The notes under the pieces are model-generated. The model had not been told where the DNA came from and did not search any database. It saw only the letters and a list, made by a program, of their open reading frames with translations. This document shows, in pieces, positions 25,140 through 32,811 of a stretch of 64,000 nucleotides of DNA. The stretch comes from Streptomyces liliifuscus (lineage in GTDB: Bacteria > Actinomycetota > Actinomycetes > Streptomycetales > Streptomycetaceae), in assembly GCF_016598615.1 (NCBI RefSeq), contig NZ_CP066831.1, forward strand, positions 4,278,001 through 4,342,000, read 5' to 3'. The translations under genes were made by a program, and so were the position numbers. Within the stretch, counting starts at the first letter, position 1. Every line of letters starts with the position of its first letter.

Positions 25140-25901
25140 ATGGCACAGCAAGCGACGCCGGTTCGCACGGCCCGGCTCGGGCGGGCACTCGGAACGGAAC
25201 CGACGGCGGTGAGCGGCGTGGTGCTGCTGCTGCCGGGCGGCGAGGAGACCTCGGCCCGCAGACCCTCACCGATGATGGCGACCGCGTCCGTACGGGGGTT
25301 GGGGCGCCGGCTCACCCGCGCGGGGCGGGACGACGGCCTGGTCGTGCACGTGGTGCACTACCGGTTTCGGGGCTGGAACGGCACCCAGGCGGATCAGGCC
25401 CGGGACGCCGCGTGGGCCGCGGACGAGGTCGTACGGCGGTACGGAGACGTTCCCGTGTGTCTCGCGGGCATGGACATGGGCGGGCGGGCCGCTCTGCACT
25501 CGGGCGGGCACACCGCCGTCAACTCCGTGCTGGCGTTGTCCCCTTGGCTGCCCGAGGAGGATGTCGCCGCGCCGCCCGAACCGGTGAAGCAGCTCGTGGG
25601 GCGGCGGGTGTTGATCGTGCACGGCACGAACGACGAGCGGACCGATCCCGAGTTGTCGTTCCGGCTGGCGTCCCGGGCGAAGAAGGCGAACCGGGATGTG
25701 TGTCGGTTCGAGGTGCATTCCGATGGGCATGCGTTGCACGCGTTTCGGGATGAGGTCTATGCGTTGGCGGAGGATTTTGTGATGGGGGCGTTGTTCGGGC
25801 GGGCTTTTGCCCGGCCCGTGGAGGACGCGCTTGCGGCTCCGCCGCCTTTGGGGTTGCGGATGCCGCTTGCCTCCGGCTTTGGGCGGTCCCTTCGCCGTTA
25901 G
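25140..25901 (+). CDS. Alpha/beta-hydrolase-fold protein with Asp at the nucleophile elbow
   Basis: 253 aa. Typical alpha/beta-hydrolase layout: VVLLLPGGEE (about residues 27-36, oxyanion region), YRFRGWNG near 77, the nucleophile elbow CLAGMDMGGRAAL near 107-120, VLIVHGTNDERTDP near 160-173 with the acid, and HSDGHALH near 197 with the catalytic His. The elbow reads G-M-D-M-G, so the usual Ser is Asp, as in dehalogenase-type members, or the enzyme is inactive as a serine hydrolase. Codon choice in the last 80 codons is less GC-rich at third positions than in neighbours. Substrate unknown. Confidence 0.75.
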   Translation: MAQQATPVRTARLGRALGTEPTAVSGVVLLLPGGEETSARRPSPMMATASVRGLGRRLTRAGRDDGLVVHVVHYRFRGWNGTQADQARDAAWAADEVVRRYGDVPVCLAGMDMGGRAALHSGGHTAVNSVLALSPWLPEEDVAAPPEPVKQLVGRRVLIVHGTNDERTDPELSFRLASRAKKANRDVCRFEVHSDGHALHAFRDEVYALAEDFVMGALFGRAFARPVEDALAAPPPLGLRMPLASGFGRSLRR

Positions 25902-25935
25902 TTGCCCGGGTTGTGGTGGCGTGCGGGTCGGTGGG

Positions 25936-25963
25936 GGCTGGTCGCGCAGTTCCCCGCGCCCCT
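25936..25963. repeat. Dispersed 28-bp repeat (copy 2)
   Basis: Exact copy of the element at 41482-41509, in the convergent gap between the hydrolase (+) and the LysR gene (-). No second arm follows here. Confidence 0.85.
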
Positions 25964-26006
25964 AAAAGAATGGCGTGCCCTCGTGGGGCTCAGTCGAGAA
26001 GAGATC

Positions 26007-26957
26007 TCAGTCGGGGAGCAAGGTGCCCCTCTTTGACAGGAGAAACTTCTTGAAGGCTGCCACTGGAGGCGTGTCGGGGTGGCCGTCCAGCCAAGCGACG
26101 CCGATTTCTCTTGCCGCTCTTGGAGCCGTGACCGTCAGTTCCACAACTCCTGGGCGGGGGACGGCCGGTGGGGGGAGGAGGGCCACGCCCAGTCCTGCGG
26201 CCACCAGGCCTCGCAGGGTTTCCGCCTCCTCGCCCTCGAAGGCCACCCTCGGGCGGAAGCCCGCCTGTTGGCAGAGGTCGTCGGTGATGCGGCGGAGGCC
26301 GTAGCCGGGTTCCAGGGTGACGAAGGTTTCGTCGGCGGCCTCCGCGAGGCGGATACGGCGGCGGGAGGCGAGGCGGTGGTCCGCGGGGACGACCAGACGG
26401 AGTTTCTGTTCGTCGAGGCGGCGGGCGACGAGGTCGGGGGCGTCCGGGACCGGGGACGTGAGGCAGAGGTCCAGTTCGCCGGAGCGCAGCCGTTCGATCA
26501 TGGCCTCGCCGTAGTTCTGGACGAGGCTGAAGCGGACGCGGGGATGGTCGACGCGGAAGGCGCGGATCAGGCCGGGGACCGTCTCGGAGCCCATGGTGTG
26601 CAGGAAGCCGAAGGCGACCTTGCCGGTGGCCGGGTCGGCGTCGGCGCGTACCTCGTCGGCGGCCCGCTCGATCTCGGCGAGGGCCCGCTCGACGGAGGAC
26701 AGGAACGTGCGGCCCGCCGGGGTCAGGGAGACCGTGCGGCCCCTGCGGGCGAACAGGTCCACGCCCAGGTCCTGTTCGAGGCGGACCATCGCGCGGGACA
26801 GGGTCGACTGCGGGACCTGCATCTCCTGCGCGGCCCGCGTGACGTGCTCGGTGCGGGCGACCCCGGCGAAGTACGCGAGGCGAGGGGCGAGGATCGCGAC
26901 GATGTCTTCTGTGTCACTGGACGGTGACAGGTGAGGCTCTGACCTCTGCTGATGCAT
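26007..26957 (-). CDS. LysR-family transcriptional regulator
   Basis: 316 aa from ATG 26957 (GTG one codon earlier is possible; a longer ORF to 27035 overlaps the divergent promoter). N-terminal winged helix about 30-90: FAGVARTEHVTRAAQEMQVP and STLSRAMVRLEQDLGVDLFAR, with SLTPAG after it. The remaining two-lobed effector-binding domain is full length (LTSPVPDAPDLVARRL, then GLGVALLPPP). Divergent from an MFS exporter, which it likely controls. Two ATGCAT palindromes 30 bp apart (26952-26957, 26982-26987) lie in the shared region and could be its site. Confidence 0.88.
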   Translation of the reverse strand: MHQQRSEPHLSPSSDTEDIVAILAPRLAYFAGVARTEHVTRAAQEMQVPQSTLSRAMVRLEQDLGVDLFARRGRTVSLTPAGRTFLSSVERALAEIERAADEVRADADPATGKVAFGFLHTMGSETVPGLIRAFRVDHPRVRFSLVQNYGEAMIERLRSGELDLCLTSPVPDAPDLVARRLDEQKLRLVVPADHRLASRRRIRLAEAADETFVTLEPGYGLRRITDDLCQQAGFRPRVAFEGEEAETLRGLVAAGLGVALLPPPAVPRPGVVELTVTAPRAAREIGVAWLDGHPDTPPVAAFKKFLLSKRGTLLPD

Positions 26958-26986
26958 CACGGGAACGATTATGACGATTCCATGCA

Positions 26987-27016
26987 TTGGACGGATGAGC
27001 GGGACGGTTTTAGGTT
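26987..27016 (+). promoter_or_regulatory. Candidate promoter of the MFS gene, leaderless
   Basis: TTGGAC (26987-26992), 18-bp spacer, TAGGTT (27011-27016), then 6 bases to the ATG at 27023. No ribosome site is visible. The -35 overlaps the second ATGCAT of the putative LysR site. Confidence 0.4.
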
Positions 27017-27022
27017 CGAAAC

Positions 27023-28345
27023 ATGCCTTCCGCAAGTACCGGGGCGTCCACCACCGTGGGCGCCCCCGCAGCCACCGCCGTTCGCACCGAAACCGCTCCC
27101 GCCCGAGCCGCTTCCACCGAAGCCGCTCCCGTCGATTCCCGTATGGCCCCGGGCGGACCCGGCTATCGCCGGATGAGCCTCGCGCTCTTCCTCGCGGGTG
27201 TCGCGACCTTCGCGCTTCTCTACTCCACCCAGGCCCTGCTGCCGCTGATCTCCGGCGACTTCGGGGTCACGGCGAGCACGGCGAGCTGGACGGTGTCGGC
27301 GGCGACCGGTGCGCTGGCGCTGTTCGTCCTGCCGCTGAGCGCCCTCTCGGAGCGGTTCGGCCGGCGTACGTTGATGACGGTGTCCCTGGCGATCGCGGTG
27401 AGCGTCGGACTGCTGGTGCCCTTCGCCCCGTCGGTCGGCTGGCTGGTCGCGCTGCGGGCCGTGCAGGGTGCGGCGCTGGCCGGGCTGCCGGTCTCGGCGA
27501 TGGCCTATCTCGCGGAGGAAGTGCGGCCGAAGGCGCTGATCACCGCGATCGGTCTGTTCGTCGCGGGCAACAGCGTCGGCGGGATGAGCGGCCGGGTCAT
27601 CACCGGCTGGGTCGCGCAGGAGTGGGGCTGGCGGGTCGCCGTCGGGGTCATCGGGCTGATCGCGGTCGGCTGCGCGGTGGCCTTCCGGCTGCTGCTCCCG
27701 GCGCCGAAGCACTTCAAGGCCGGTTCGCTGCGGCCCGCGGTGCTGGTCCGTACGGTCCGCGGTCACCTCGCGAACCCGCTGCTGTGCAGGCTGTACGCGA
27801 TCGGCGCGCTGTTCATGACGGTGTTCGGCGCCGTCTACACGGTGATCGGCTACCGCCTCACGGAGGCCCCGTTCTCGCTGCCGCAGGGCATCATCGGCTC
27901 GATCTTCCTCGTCTACCTGGTCGGCACGGTCTCGGCGTCGACCGCCGGGAAGCTGGTGGGACGGCTCGGCCGGCGCGGCGCGCTGTATCTGGCGGGCGGT
28001 ACGACGACCGCGGGGCTGTTGGTCTCGCTGGCCGACTCCCTGCCGCTGATCCTGCTCGGCCTGGTCCTGATCACCGCGGGCTTCTTCGCGGGGCACGCGG
28101 TCGCGTCCTCCTCGGTCAGCCACACCGCCAAGGAGGGCCGCGCGCAGGCCTCCGCCCTCTACCAGTCCGCCTACTACCTGGGCTCCAGCGCGGGCGGCAC
28201 GCTCGGCGCGGTCGCCTTCCACTCCGGCGGCTGGGCCGGGACGGTGGCGCTCGGTCTGCTGGCGGTCCTCGGGGTCGTGACGATCACGGTGGTCGGGTCG
28301 CACGCGGCCCGGACCCAGCGGCGACTGGTGGCCGTGCGCCACTGA
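27023..28345 (+). CDS. MFS transporter (drug/metabolite efflux type)
   Basis: 440 aa with about 12 transmembrane helices after a polar Ala/Thr-rich N-terminus of about 50 residues. Between TM2 and TM3 is the MFS loop SALSERFGRRTLM, and between TM8 and TM9 the related KLVGRLGRRGALYLAGG. TM5 carries GNSVGGMSGRVITGW, similar to antiporter motif C, which points to efflux. The substrate is not predictable. Divergent from, and probably regulated by, the adjacent LysR protein. A strong terminator follows. Confidence 0.85.
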   Translation: MPSASTGASTTVGAPAATAVRTETAPARAASTEAAPVDSRMAPGGPGYRRMSLALFLAGVATFALLYSTQALLPLISGDFGVTASTASWTVSAATGALALFVLPLSALSERFGRRTLMTVSLAIAVSVGLLVPFAPSVGWLVALRAVQGAALAGLPVSAMAYLAEEVRPKALITAIGLFVAGNSVGGMSGRVITGWVAQEWGWRVAVGVIGLIAVGCAVAFRLLLPAPKHFKAGSLRPAVLVRTVRGHLANPLLCRLYAIGALFMTVFGAVYTVIGYRLTEAPFSLPQGIIGSIFLVYLVGTVSASTAGKLVGRLGRRGALYLAGGTTTAGLLVSLADSLPLILLGLVLITAGFFAGHAVASSSVSHTAKEGRAQASALYQSAYYLGSSAGGTLGAVAFHSGGWAGTVALGLLAVLGVVTITVVGSHAARTQRRLVAVRH

Positions 28346-28374
28346 GGCACGGCGGGTCGACTTTCGAACGTACG

Positions 28375-28415
28375 GGTGCAGGTCAGGACATTAACTGTCC
28401 TGACCTGCACCTTTT
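28375..28415 (+). terminator. Intrinsic terminator after the MFS gene
   Basis: A perfect 16-bp stem (28375-28390 with 28396-28411), 5-nt loop TTAAC, then TTTT. Confidence 0.93.
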
Positions 28416-28521
28416 GCATCTCGGGGGGCCATTGTCAGTGGGCTGCGGTAGCTTCCGAAGTGCCGGCATCGCAAAGAGGCGGTGAAGGTGACGACGAACA
28501 TGCCACAGGGGTGGGTTGGCC

Positions 28522-29529
28522 ATGAGCGACGGAACGGCGACGGTGGAGGACCTCGACGTCCGGCTTGAGAAGCACCGGGTCGAGCTGACGGGGTACTGCT
28601 ACCGCATGCTCGGCTCGTCCTTCGAGGCGGAGGACGCGGTCCAGGACACGCTCGTGCGCGCCTGGAGAAGCTACGACAAGTTCGAGGGCCGCTCCTCGAT
28701 GCGCTCGTGGCTGTACCGGATCGCGACGAACGTGTGCCTGGACATGCTGTCGGCGGGGAACAAGCGGGCCCGCCCGATGGATCTGACGGACTCGACACCG
28801 CTCACACAGGCGGCGCTGAATCCGCGCCCCGACCACACCTGGCTGGAGCCGATGCCGGACGCGCGTGTGCTGCCCGTGGTCGAGGACCCCGCCGAGGCCG
28901 CCGTCGCCAAGGAGTCGGTGCGCCTCGCCTTCATGGCCGCCCTGCAGCAACTGCCGCCCAAGCAGCGGGCCGTGCTCATCCTGCGCGAGGTGCTGGCCTG
29001 GAAGGCGAGCGAGGTCGCCGAGCTGCTCGGCACGACGGTCGCCTCGGTCAACAGCGCGCTCCAGCGGGCCCGTGCGACGCTCGCCGAGAGCGACGGCGCC
29101 GCGGCCCGGGCCGCCACGTCCGACCCGCTCGACGAGGAGCAGCAGAAGCTCCTGGACCGCTATGTGGCGGCCTTCGAGGGGTACGACATGACGGCCCTCA
29201 CGGCTCTCCTGCACGAGGACGCCGTGATGACGATGCCGCCGTTCGACCTGTGGCTGAGCGGCCCCGAGGACATCACGGGCTTCATGACGACCCTCGGCGC
29301 GCCCTGTGCGAACTCGCATCTGGTGCCGGTCGCGGTGAACGGCCTGCCGGGCTTCGCCCAGTACAAGCCGAACCCGGAGACGGGCGGCTACACGGCGTGG
29401 GCCGTGCAGGTCCTGGAGACCTCAGAGGGCCGGATCACCGGGTTCCACTGCTTCCTCGACACGCAGCGGTGGTTCCCGCTGTTCGGGCTGCCCCTCGACC
29501 TCGAAGGGGATGCCGACAAGACCGAGTAG
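28522..29529 (+). CDS. SigG-like ECF sigma factor with C-terminal SnoaL-like domain
   Basis: 335 aa from ATG 28522. Sigma2 at about 20-90 (TGYCYRMLGSSFEAEDAVQD, then RSSMRSWLYRIATNVCLDML), sigma4 at about 135-190 (ALQQLPPKQRAVLILREVL, then LLGTTVASVNSALQRARATL), then a about 130-residue C-terminal domain (LDRYVAAFEGYDMTALTALL, DAVMTMPPFDLWLSG) of the SnoaL/NTF2 type. This is the layout of Mycobacterium SigG-like sigma factors, which usually lack a dedicated membrane anti-sigma factor and are thought to be controlled by the extra domain. The last 108 bases overlap the convergent STAS gene. Confidence 0.85.
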   Translation: MSDGTATVEDLDVRLEKHRVELTGYCYRMLGSSFEAEDAVQDTLVRAWRSYDKFEGRSSMRSWLYRIATNVCLDMLSAGNKRARPMDLTDSTPLTQAALNPRPDHTWLEPMPDARVLPVVEDPAEAAVAKESVRLAFMAALQQLPPKQRAVLILREVLAWKASEVAELLGTTVASVNSALQRARATLAESDGAAARAATSDPLDEEQQKLLDRYVAAFEGYDMTALTALLHEDAVMTMPPFDLWLSGPEDITGFMTTLGAPCANSHLVPVAVNGLPGFAQYKPNPETGGYTAWAVQVLETSEGRITGFHCFLDTQRWFPLFGLPLDLEGDADKTE

Positions 29530-29808
29530 CGCGCGCAGGGCGGGGTCCGGGTCGCGCAGTCTGATCCGCCCCCCGGCGCGACGGGCGGCGAGCTGCATCC
29601 TGGCGAGCGCGTCGACGGTGGTCAGACCTGGTGGTCCGAGACCGGCGACATCGCAGACCAGGACGCCGGCTCTGCTGCTTTCGAGCCGTGCGCGCACGTC
29701 CTCGCAGAGCCTCGGCACCTCGTCTCGGGTGACGGGGCCGGGCAGTACGAGTACAGCAGGTGTCATGGCGTCCACGTGCGGTAGACCGGTGGGCGGCGCG
29801 GAACTCAT
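29422..29808 (-). CDS. STAS-domain protein (anti-sigma-antagonist-like)
   Basis: 128 aa from ATG 29808; the start is uncertain because ribosome sites are weak (ATG 29766 is an alternative). STAS-type pattern: VLVLPGPVTRDEVPRLCEDV, then VLVCDVAGLGPPGLTTVDALARM, then ALLGLVGIPFEVEG. In canonical anti-sigma antagonists a Ser/Thr follows D-(V/L)-x; here the equivalent is Gly-Leu-Gly-Pro with T-T two residues later, so phosphorylation control is unsure. It converges on and overlaps the ECF sigma gene by 108 bases; the family is associated with sigma regulation, but a link to that sigma is speculation. Confidence 0.6.
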   Translation of the reverse strand: MSSAPPTGLPHVDAMTPAVLVLPGPVTRDEVPRLCEDVRARLESSRAGVLVCDVAGLGPPGLTTVDALARMQLAARRAGGRIRLRDPDPALRALLGLVGIPFEVEGQPEQREPPLRVEEAVEPGDPAL

Positions 29809-30010
29809 CGCTGCGTGCTCACCGAGCACGAAGTTCAGGTGGCGCAAGGTCACATTGACCTGGGCATGGCCTACCCAAGAGGGTTCGGTGTATGCCCCAT
29901 GAATCGGCGCCCGTCCGCCTGCCCGCACTCCGCCCCGACCGAATACGCGACCGCCTCCGCGCCGCCGCTCCCGGCCACCCCCGGGAGCGCCGCGAGCTCC
30001 AGGAGGTGCC

Positions 30011-30931
30011 GTGCAGGGGGTGCTGAACGGCTTCGCGGTGATCGCCGTCGTCATCGGCGTCGGCTATCTGATCGGGCGCCGCGGCTATCTCGGGGACAAC
30101 GGCCGCGAGGTGCTGACCAAGCTCGCGTTCCATGTGGCCACCCCCGCGCTCCTGTTCACCACGCTCGCGCAGGCCGACCTGTCGGTGATCCTGTCCAACC
30201 GGCTGCTGGTGACGGCGATCAGTACGTTCGCGGTGGCCGGGGTGTTCGTCGCGGTCGGTGCCGTACGCCGCTGGGGCGTGGGCCGTACGACGATCGGCGC
30301 CCTGTGCTCCAGTTACGTCAACGCGGGCAATCTCGGCATCCCGATCGCGGTGTACGTGCTGGGCGACGCCTCACTCGTGGCCCCCGTCCTCCTCTTCCAG
30401 CAGATCGTGATGACCCCGGTGGCCCTGACGGTCCTCGACCTCTCCGGCCCGGGTGAGAAGACCTCCCTGTGGCGGCGGATCACCACTCCCGTCCGCAACC
30501 CCGTCGGCATCGGCTCCCTGTCCGGCGTCGCCGTCTCCGCGTCCGGCCTGACGGTCCCGGGCCCGGTCCTCGACCCGCTGACCCTGATCGGGAACATGTC
30601 GGTCCCGGCCGTCCTCCTGGCCTTCGGCATCTCCCTGTGCGGCAGCACGATGCCGGGCCGCGGCCCCGACCGGACCCCCGTCCTGCTCTCCGTCGCCCTG
30701 AAGTCGGTGGGCCAGCCCCTGACGGCCTGGGCCCTGGCCGCGGGCGTCTTCGGCCTGCGCGGCGCCCCACTCCTGGACGTGGTGGTCACCTCGGCCCTCC
30801 CCGCCGCCCAGAACCTCTTCACGTACGCGTCCCGCTACCGCGTCGGCGAGGTCCTGGCCCGGGAGTCGATCCTGCTGTCGACGATGCTGGCGGTACCGGT
30901 GTTGGTGGTGGTCGCGGCGACCCTCGGCTGA
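30011..30931 (+). CDS. AEC-family (auxin efflux carrier-like) permease
   Basis: 306 aa, about ten transmembrane helices in two inverted halves. Signatures: GVGYLIGRRGYL in the first loop, SSYVNAGNLGIPIAVYVLG near residue 98-116 with the conserved N-x-G-N-(L/I)-G-x-P, and TSALPAAQNLFTYASRY near 258-275. Start GTG 30011 has a strong AGGAGGTG ribosome site. The family exports or imports organic anions such as malate or malonate; the substrate here is unknown. A terminator follows at 30967. Confidence 0.85.
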   Translation: MQGVLNGFAVIAVVIGVGYLIGRRGYLGDNGREVLTKLAFHVATPALLFTTLAQADLSVILSNRLLVTAISTFAVAGVFVAVGAVRRWGVGRTTIGALCSSYVNAGNLGIPIAVYVLGDASLVAPVLLFQQIVMTPVALTVLDLSGPGEKTSLWRRITTPVRNPVGIGSLSGVAVSASGLTVPGPVLDPLTLIGNMSVPAVLLAFGISLCGSTMPGRGPDRTPVLLSVALKSVGQPLTAWALAAGVFGLRGAPLLDVVVTSALPAAQNLFTYASRYRVGEVLARESILLSTMLAVPVLVVVAATLG

Positions 30932-30966
30932 GGCCGGGCCCGGTCCGCCTCCGGGCAGACGAACAC

Positions 30967-30999
30967 GAAGGGGACCGGCGACGGACGCCGGTCCCCTTC
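30967..30999. terminator. Bidirectional terminator between the AEC gene and deoA
   Basis: A perfect 14-bp stem (30967-30980 with 30986-30999) with 5-nt loop. It lies 44 bases from the deoA stop on the minus strand. Confidence 0.88.
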
Positions 31000-31042
31000 A
31001 CGCGCGAGTCGAGCCGAGCCTGAACGGATCAGGTCGGTCAGG

Positions 31043-32335
31043 TCAGGCGATACGTTCCAGCACCACCGGCGCCGCCGTGAAGTCCGTGCCCGGCGCCGCC
31101 ACGTCGTACGAGCCCTCGACGGCCTCAAGGGCGTACTCGAAGCGCTCGGGCGTGTCCGTGTGGAGGGTCAGCAGGGGCTGGCCCTCGGTCACCGTGTCGC
31201 CCGGCTTGGCGTGCATCTCGACGCCTGCGGCGGCCTGGACCGGGTCCTCCTTGCGGGCGCGGCCCGCGCCGAGGCGCCAGGCCGCGATGCCGATGTCGTA
31301 GGCGTCGAGGCGGGTCAGTACGCCCGAGGAGGGGGCCTTGACCACGTGCTGCTCACGGGAGGTGGGCAGCGGGGCGTCCGGGTCGCCGCCCTGTGCCGCG
31401 ATCATGCGGCGCCAGGCGTCCATCGCCGAGCCGTCGGCCAGTGCCTTCGCGGGGTCGGCGTCCTTCACGCCCGCCGCGTCGAGCATCTCGCGGGCCAGGG
31501 CGAGGGTCAGTTCGACGACGTCCGCGGGGCCGCCGCCGGCCAGCACCTCGACCGACTCGCGGACCTCCAGGGCGTTGCCCGCCGTCAGGCCCAGCGGGGT
31601 CGACATGTCGGTGAGGAGCGCGACCGTCTTCACTCCGTGGTCCGTGCCCAGCCCGACCATCGTGGAGGCCAGTTCGCGCGCGTCCTCGATCGTCTTCATG
31701 AAGGCGCCCGTGCCCACCTTCACGTCCAGGACGAGCGAGCCCGTGCCCTCCGCGATCTTCTTCGACATGATGGAAGAGGCGATCAGCGGGATCGCCTCGA
31801 CCGTGCCCGTCACGTCCCGCAGCGCGTACAGCTTCTTGTCCGCCGGGGCCAGACCGTCGCCCGCCGCGCAGATGACCGCGCCGACCTCGTCGAGTACGGA
31901 GAGCATCTCCTCGTTCGAGAGCAGGGCGCGCCAGCCCGGGATCGACTCCAGCTTGTCGAGGGTGCCGCCGGTGTGGCCGAGGCCCCGGCCCGACAGCTGC
32001 GGGACCGCCGCGCCGCAGGCCGCGACCAGCGGGGCCAGCGGGAGGGTGATCTTGTCGCCGACGCCGCCGGTGGAGTGCTTGTCGGCGGTCGGGCGGGACA
32101 GGGACGAGAAGTCCATGCGCTCGCCGGAGGCGATCATCGCGGCCGTCCAGCGGGCGATCTCGCCGCGGTTCATGCCGTTGAGCAGGATCGCCATGTTCAG
32201 GGCGGCCATCTGGTAGTCGGCGACCTCGCCGCGTGTGTACGCGTCGATGACCCAGTCGATCTGCTCGTCGCTCAGCTCGCCGCGGTCGCGCTTGGTGCGG
32301 ATGACGGAGATGGCATCCATCGACAACAAAGCCAT
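31043..32335 (-). CDS. deoA: Thymidine (pyrimidine-nucleoside) phosphorylase
   Basis: 430 aa from ATG 32335 with AAGGAAAGG upstream. It catalyses reversible phosphorolysis of thymidine/deoxyuridine to base plus 2-deoxyribose-1-phosphate. N-terminal helical domain, then the phosphate-binding DKHSTGGVGDK near residue 83-93, SGRGLGHTGGTLDKLES near 112-128, IASSIMSKKIAEG near 185-197 and the C-terminal alpha/beta domain with HAKPGDTVTEGQPL. Last gene of the nucleoside ABC-cdd-deoA operon, 74 bases after cdd. Its product feeds phosphopentomutase and then DeoC. Confidence 0.95.
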   Translation of the reverse strand: MALLSMDAISVIRTKRDRGELSDEQIDWVIDAYTRGEVADYQMAALNMAILLNGMNRGEIARWTAAMIASGERMDFSSLSRPTADKHSTGGVGDKITLPLAPLVAACGAAVPQLSGRGLGHTGGTLDKLESIPGWRALLSNEEMLSVLDEVGAVICAAGDGLAPADKKLYALRDVTGTVEAIPLIASSIMSKKIAEGTGSLVLDVKVGTGAFMKTIEDARELASTMVGLGTDHGVKTVALLTDMSTPLGLTAGNALEVRESVEVLAGGGPADVVELTLALAREMLDAAGVKDADPAKALADGSAMDAWRRMIAAQGGDPDAPLPTSREQHVVKAPSSGVLTRLDAYDIGIAAWRLGAGRARKEDPVQAAAGVEMHAKPGDTVTEGQPLLTLHTDTPERFEYALEAVEGSYDVAAPGTDFTAAPVVLERIA

Positions 32336-32409
32336 GGCCTTTCCTTCCGAAGTGCAGCGGCCCCTCCCGGTGCCCTGGAGGCACGCGACGCGGAGGGGCC
32401 GACCGTGAA

Positions 32410-32811
32410 CTACTTGCGCAGATGCCCCGGCCCGAAGGCCTGCGGAAGCATCTCCGAGAGGGGCAGGATCCCGGCCGGCGTCTCCAGGATCAGATCGGGG
32501 CCGCCGAACTCGTACAGCAGCTGGCGGCAGCGGCCGCAGGGGACCAGGATCTCGCCGCGGCCGTCCACGCAGGTGAAGTGCGTGAGCCGGCCGCCCCCGG
32601 TGTTGTGGAGCTGCGAGACCAGTCCGCACTCGGCGCACAGCCCGAGCCCGTACGAGGCGTTCTCGACGTTGCAGCCGGAGATCACCCGGCCGTCGTCGAC
32701 GAGGGCCGCGACACCGACCGGGAAGCCCGAGTACGGGGCGTACGCACGGGACATGGCCTCGCGGGCCACCTCCCGCAGGGCCTCCCAGTCGACCTCGGCG
32801 GCGGACGTCAC
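32410..32811 (-). CDS. cdd: Cytidine deaminase
   Basis: 133 aa, the length of the tetrameric zinc-type enzymes. Converts cytidine/deoxycytidine to uridine forms. Zinc and catalytic motifs: CNVENASYGLGLCAE near residue 47-61 (catalytic Glu and a Cys ligand) and PCGRCRQLLYEF near 90-101 (two Cys ligands). Start GTG 32811 overlaps the upstream permease stop (GTGA), so translation is coupled to the transporter. Supplies uridines for deoA. Confidence 0.95.
   Translation of the reverse strand: MTSAAEVDWEALREVAREAMSRAYAPYSGFPVGVAALVDDGRVISGCNVENASYGLGLCAECGLVSQLHNTGGGRLTHFTCVDGRGEILVPCGRCRQLLYEFGGPDLILETPAGILPLSEMLPQAFGPGHLRK

Noticed and set aside
27011..27022. TTCGAA-containing stretch suggesting a tRNA T-arm
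   Set aside because: No cloverleaf can be drawn around it; it is part of the MFS promoter. No other tRNA-like structure was found in the window.
26969..28342. A 457-codon minus-strand frame
   Set aside because: It is antisense to the MFS transporter and its translation is Arg/Gln/Asp-rich without any fold signature.
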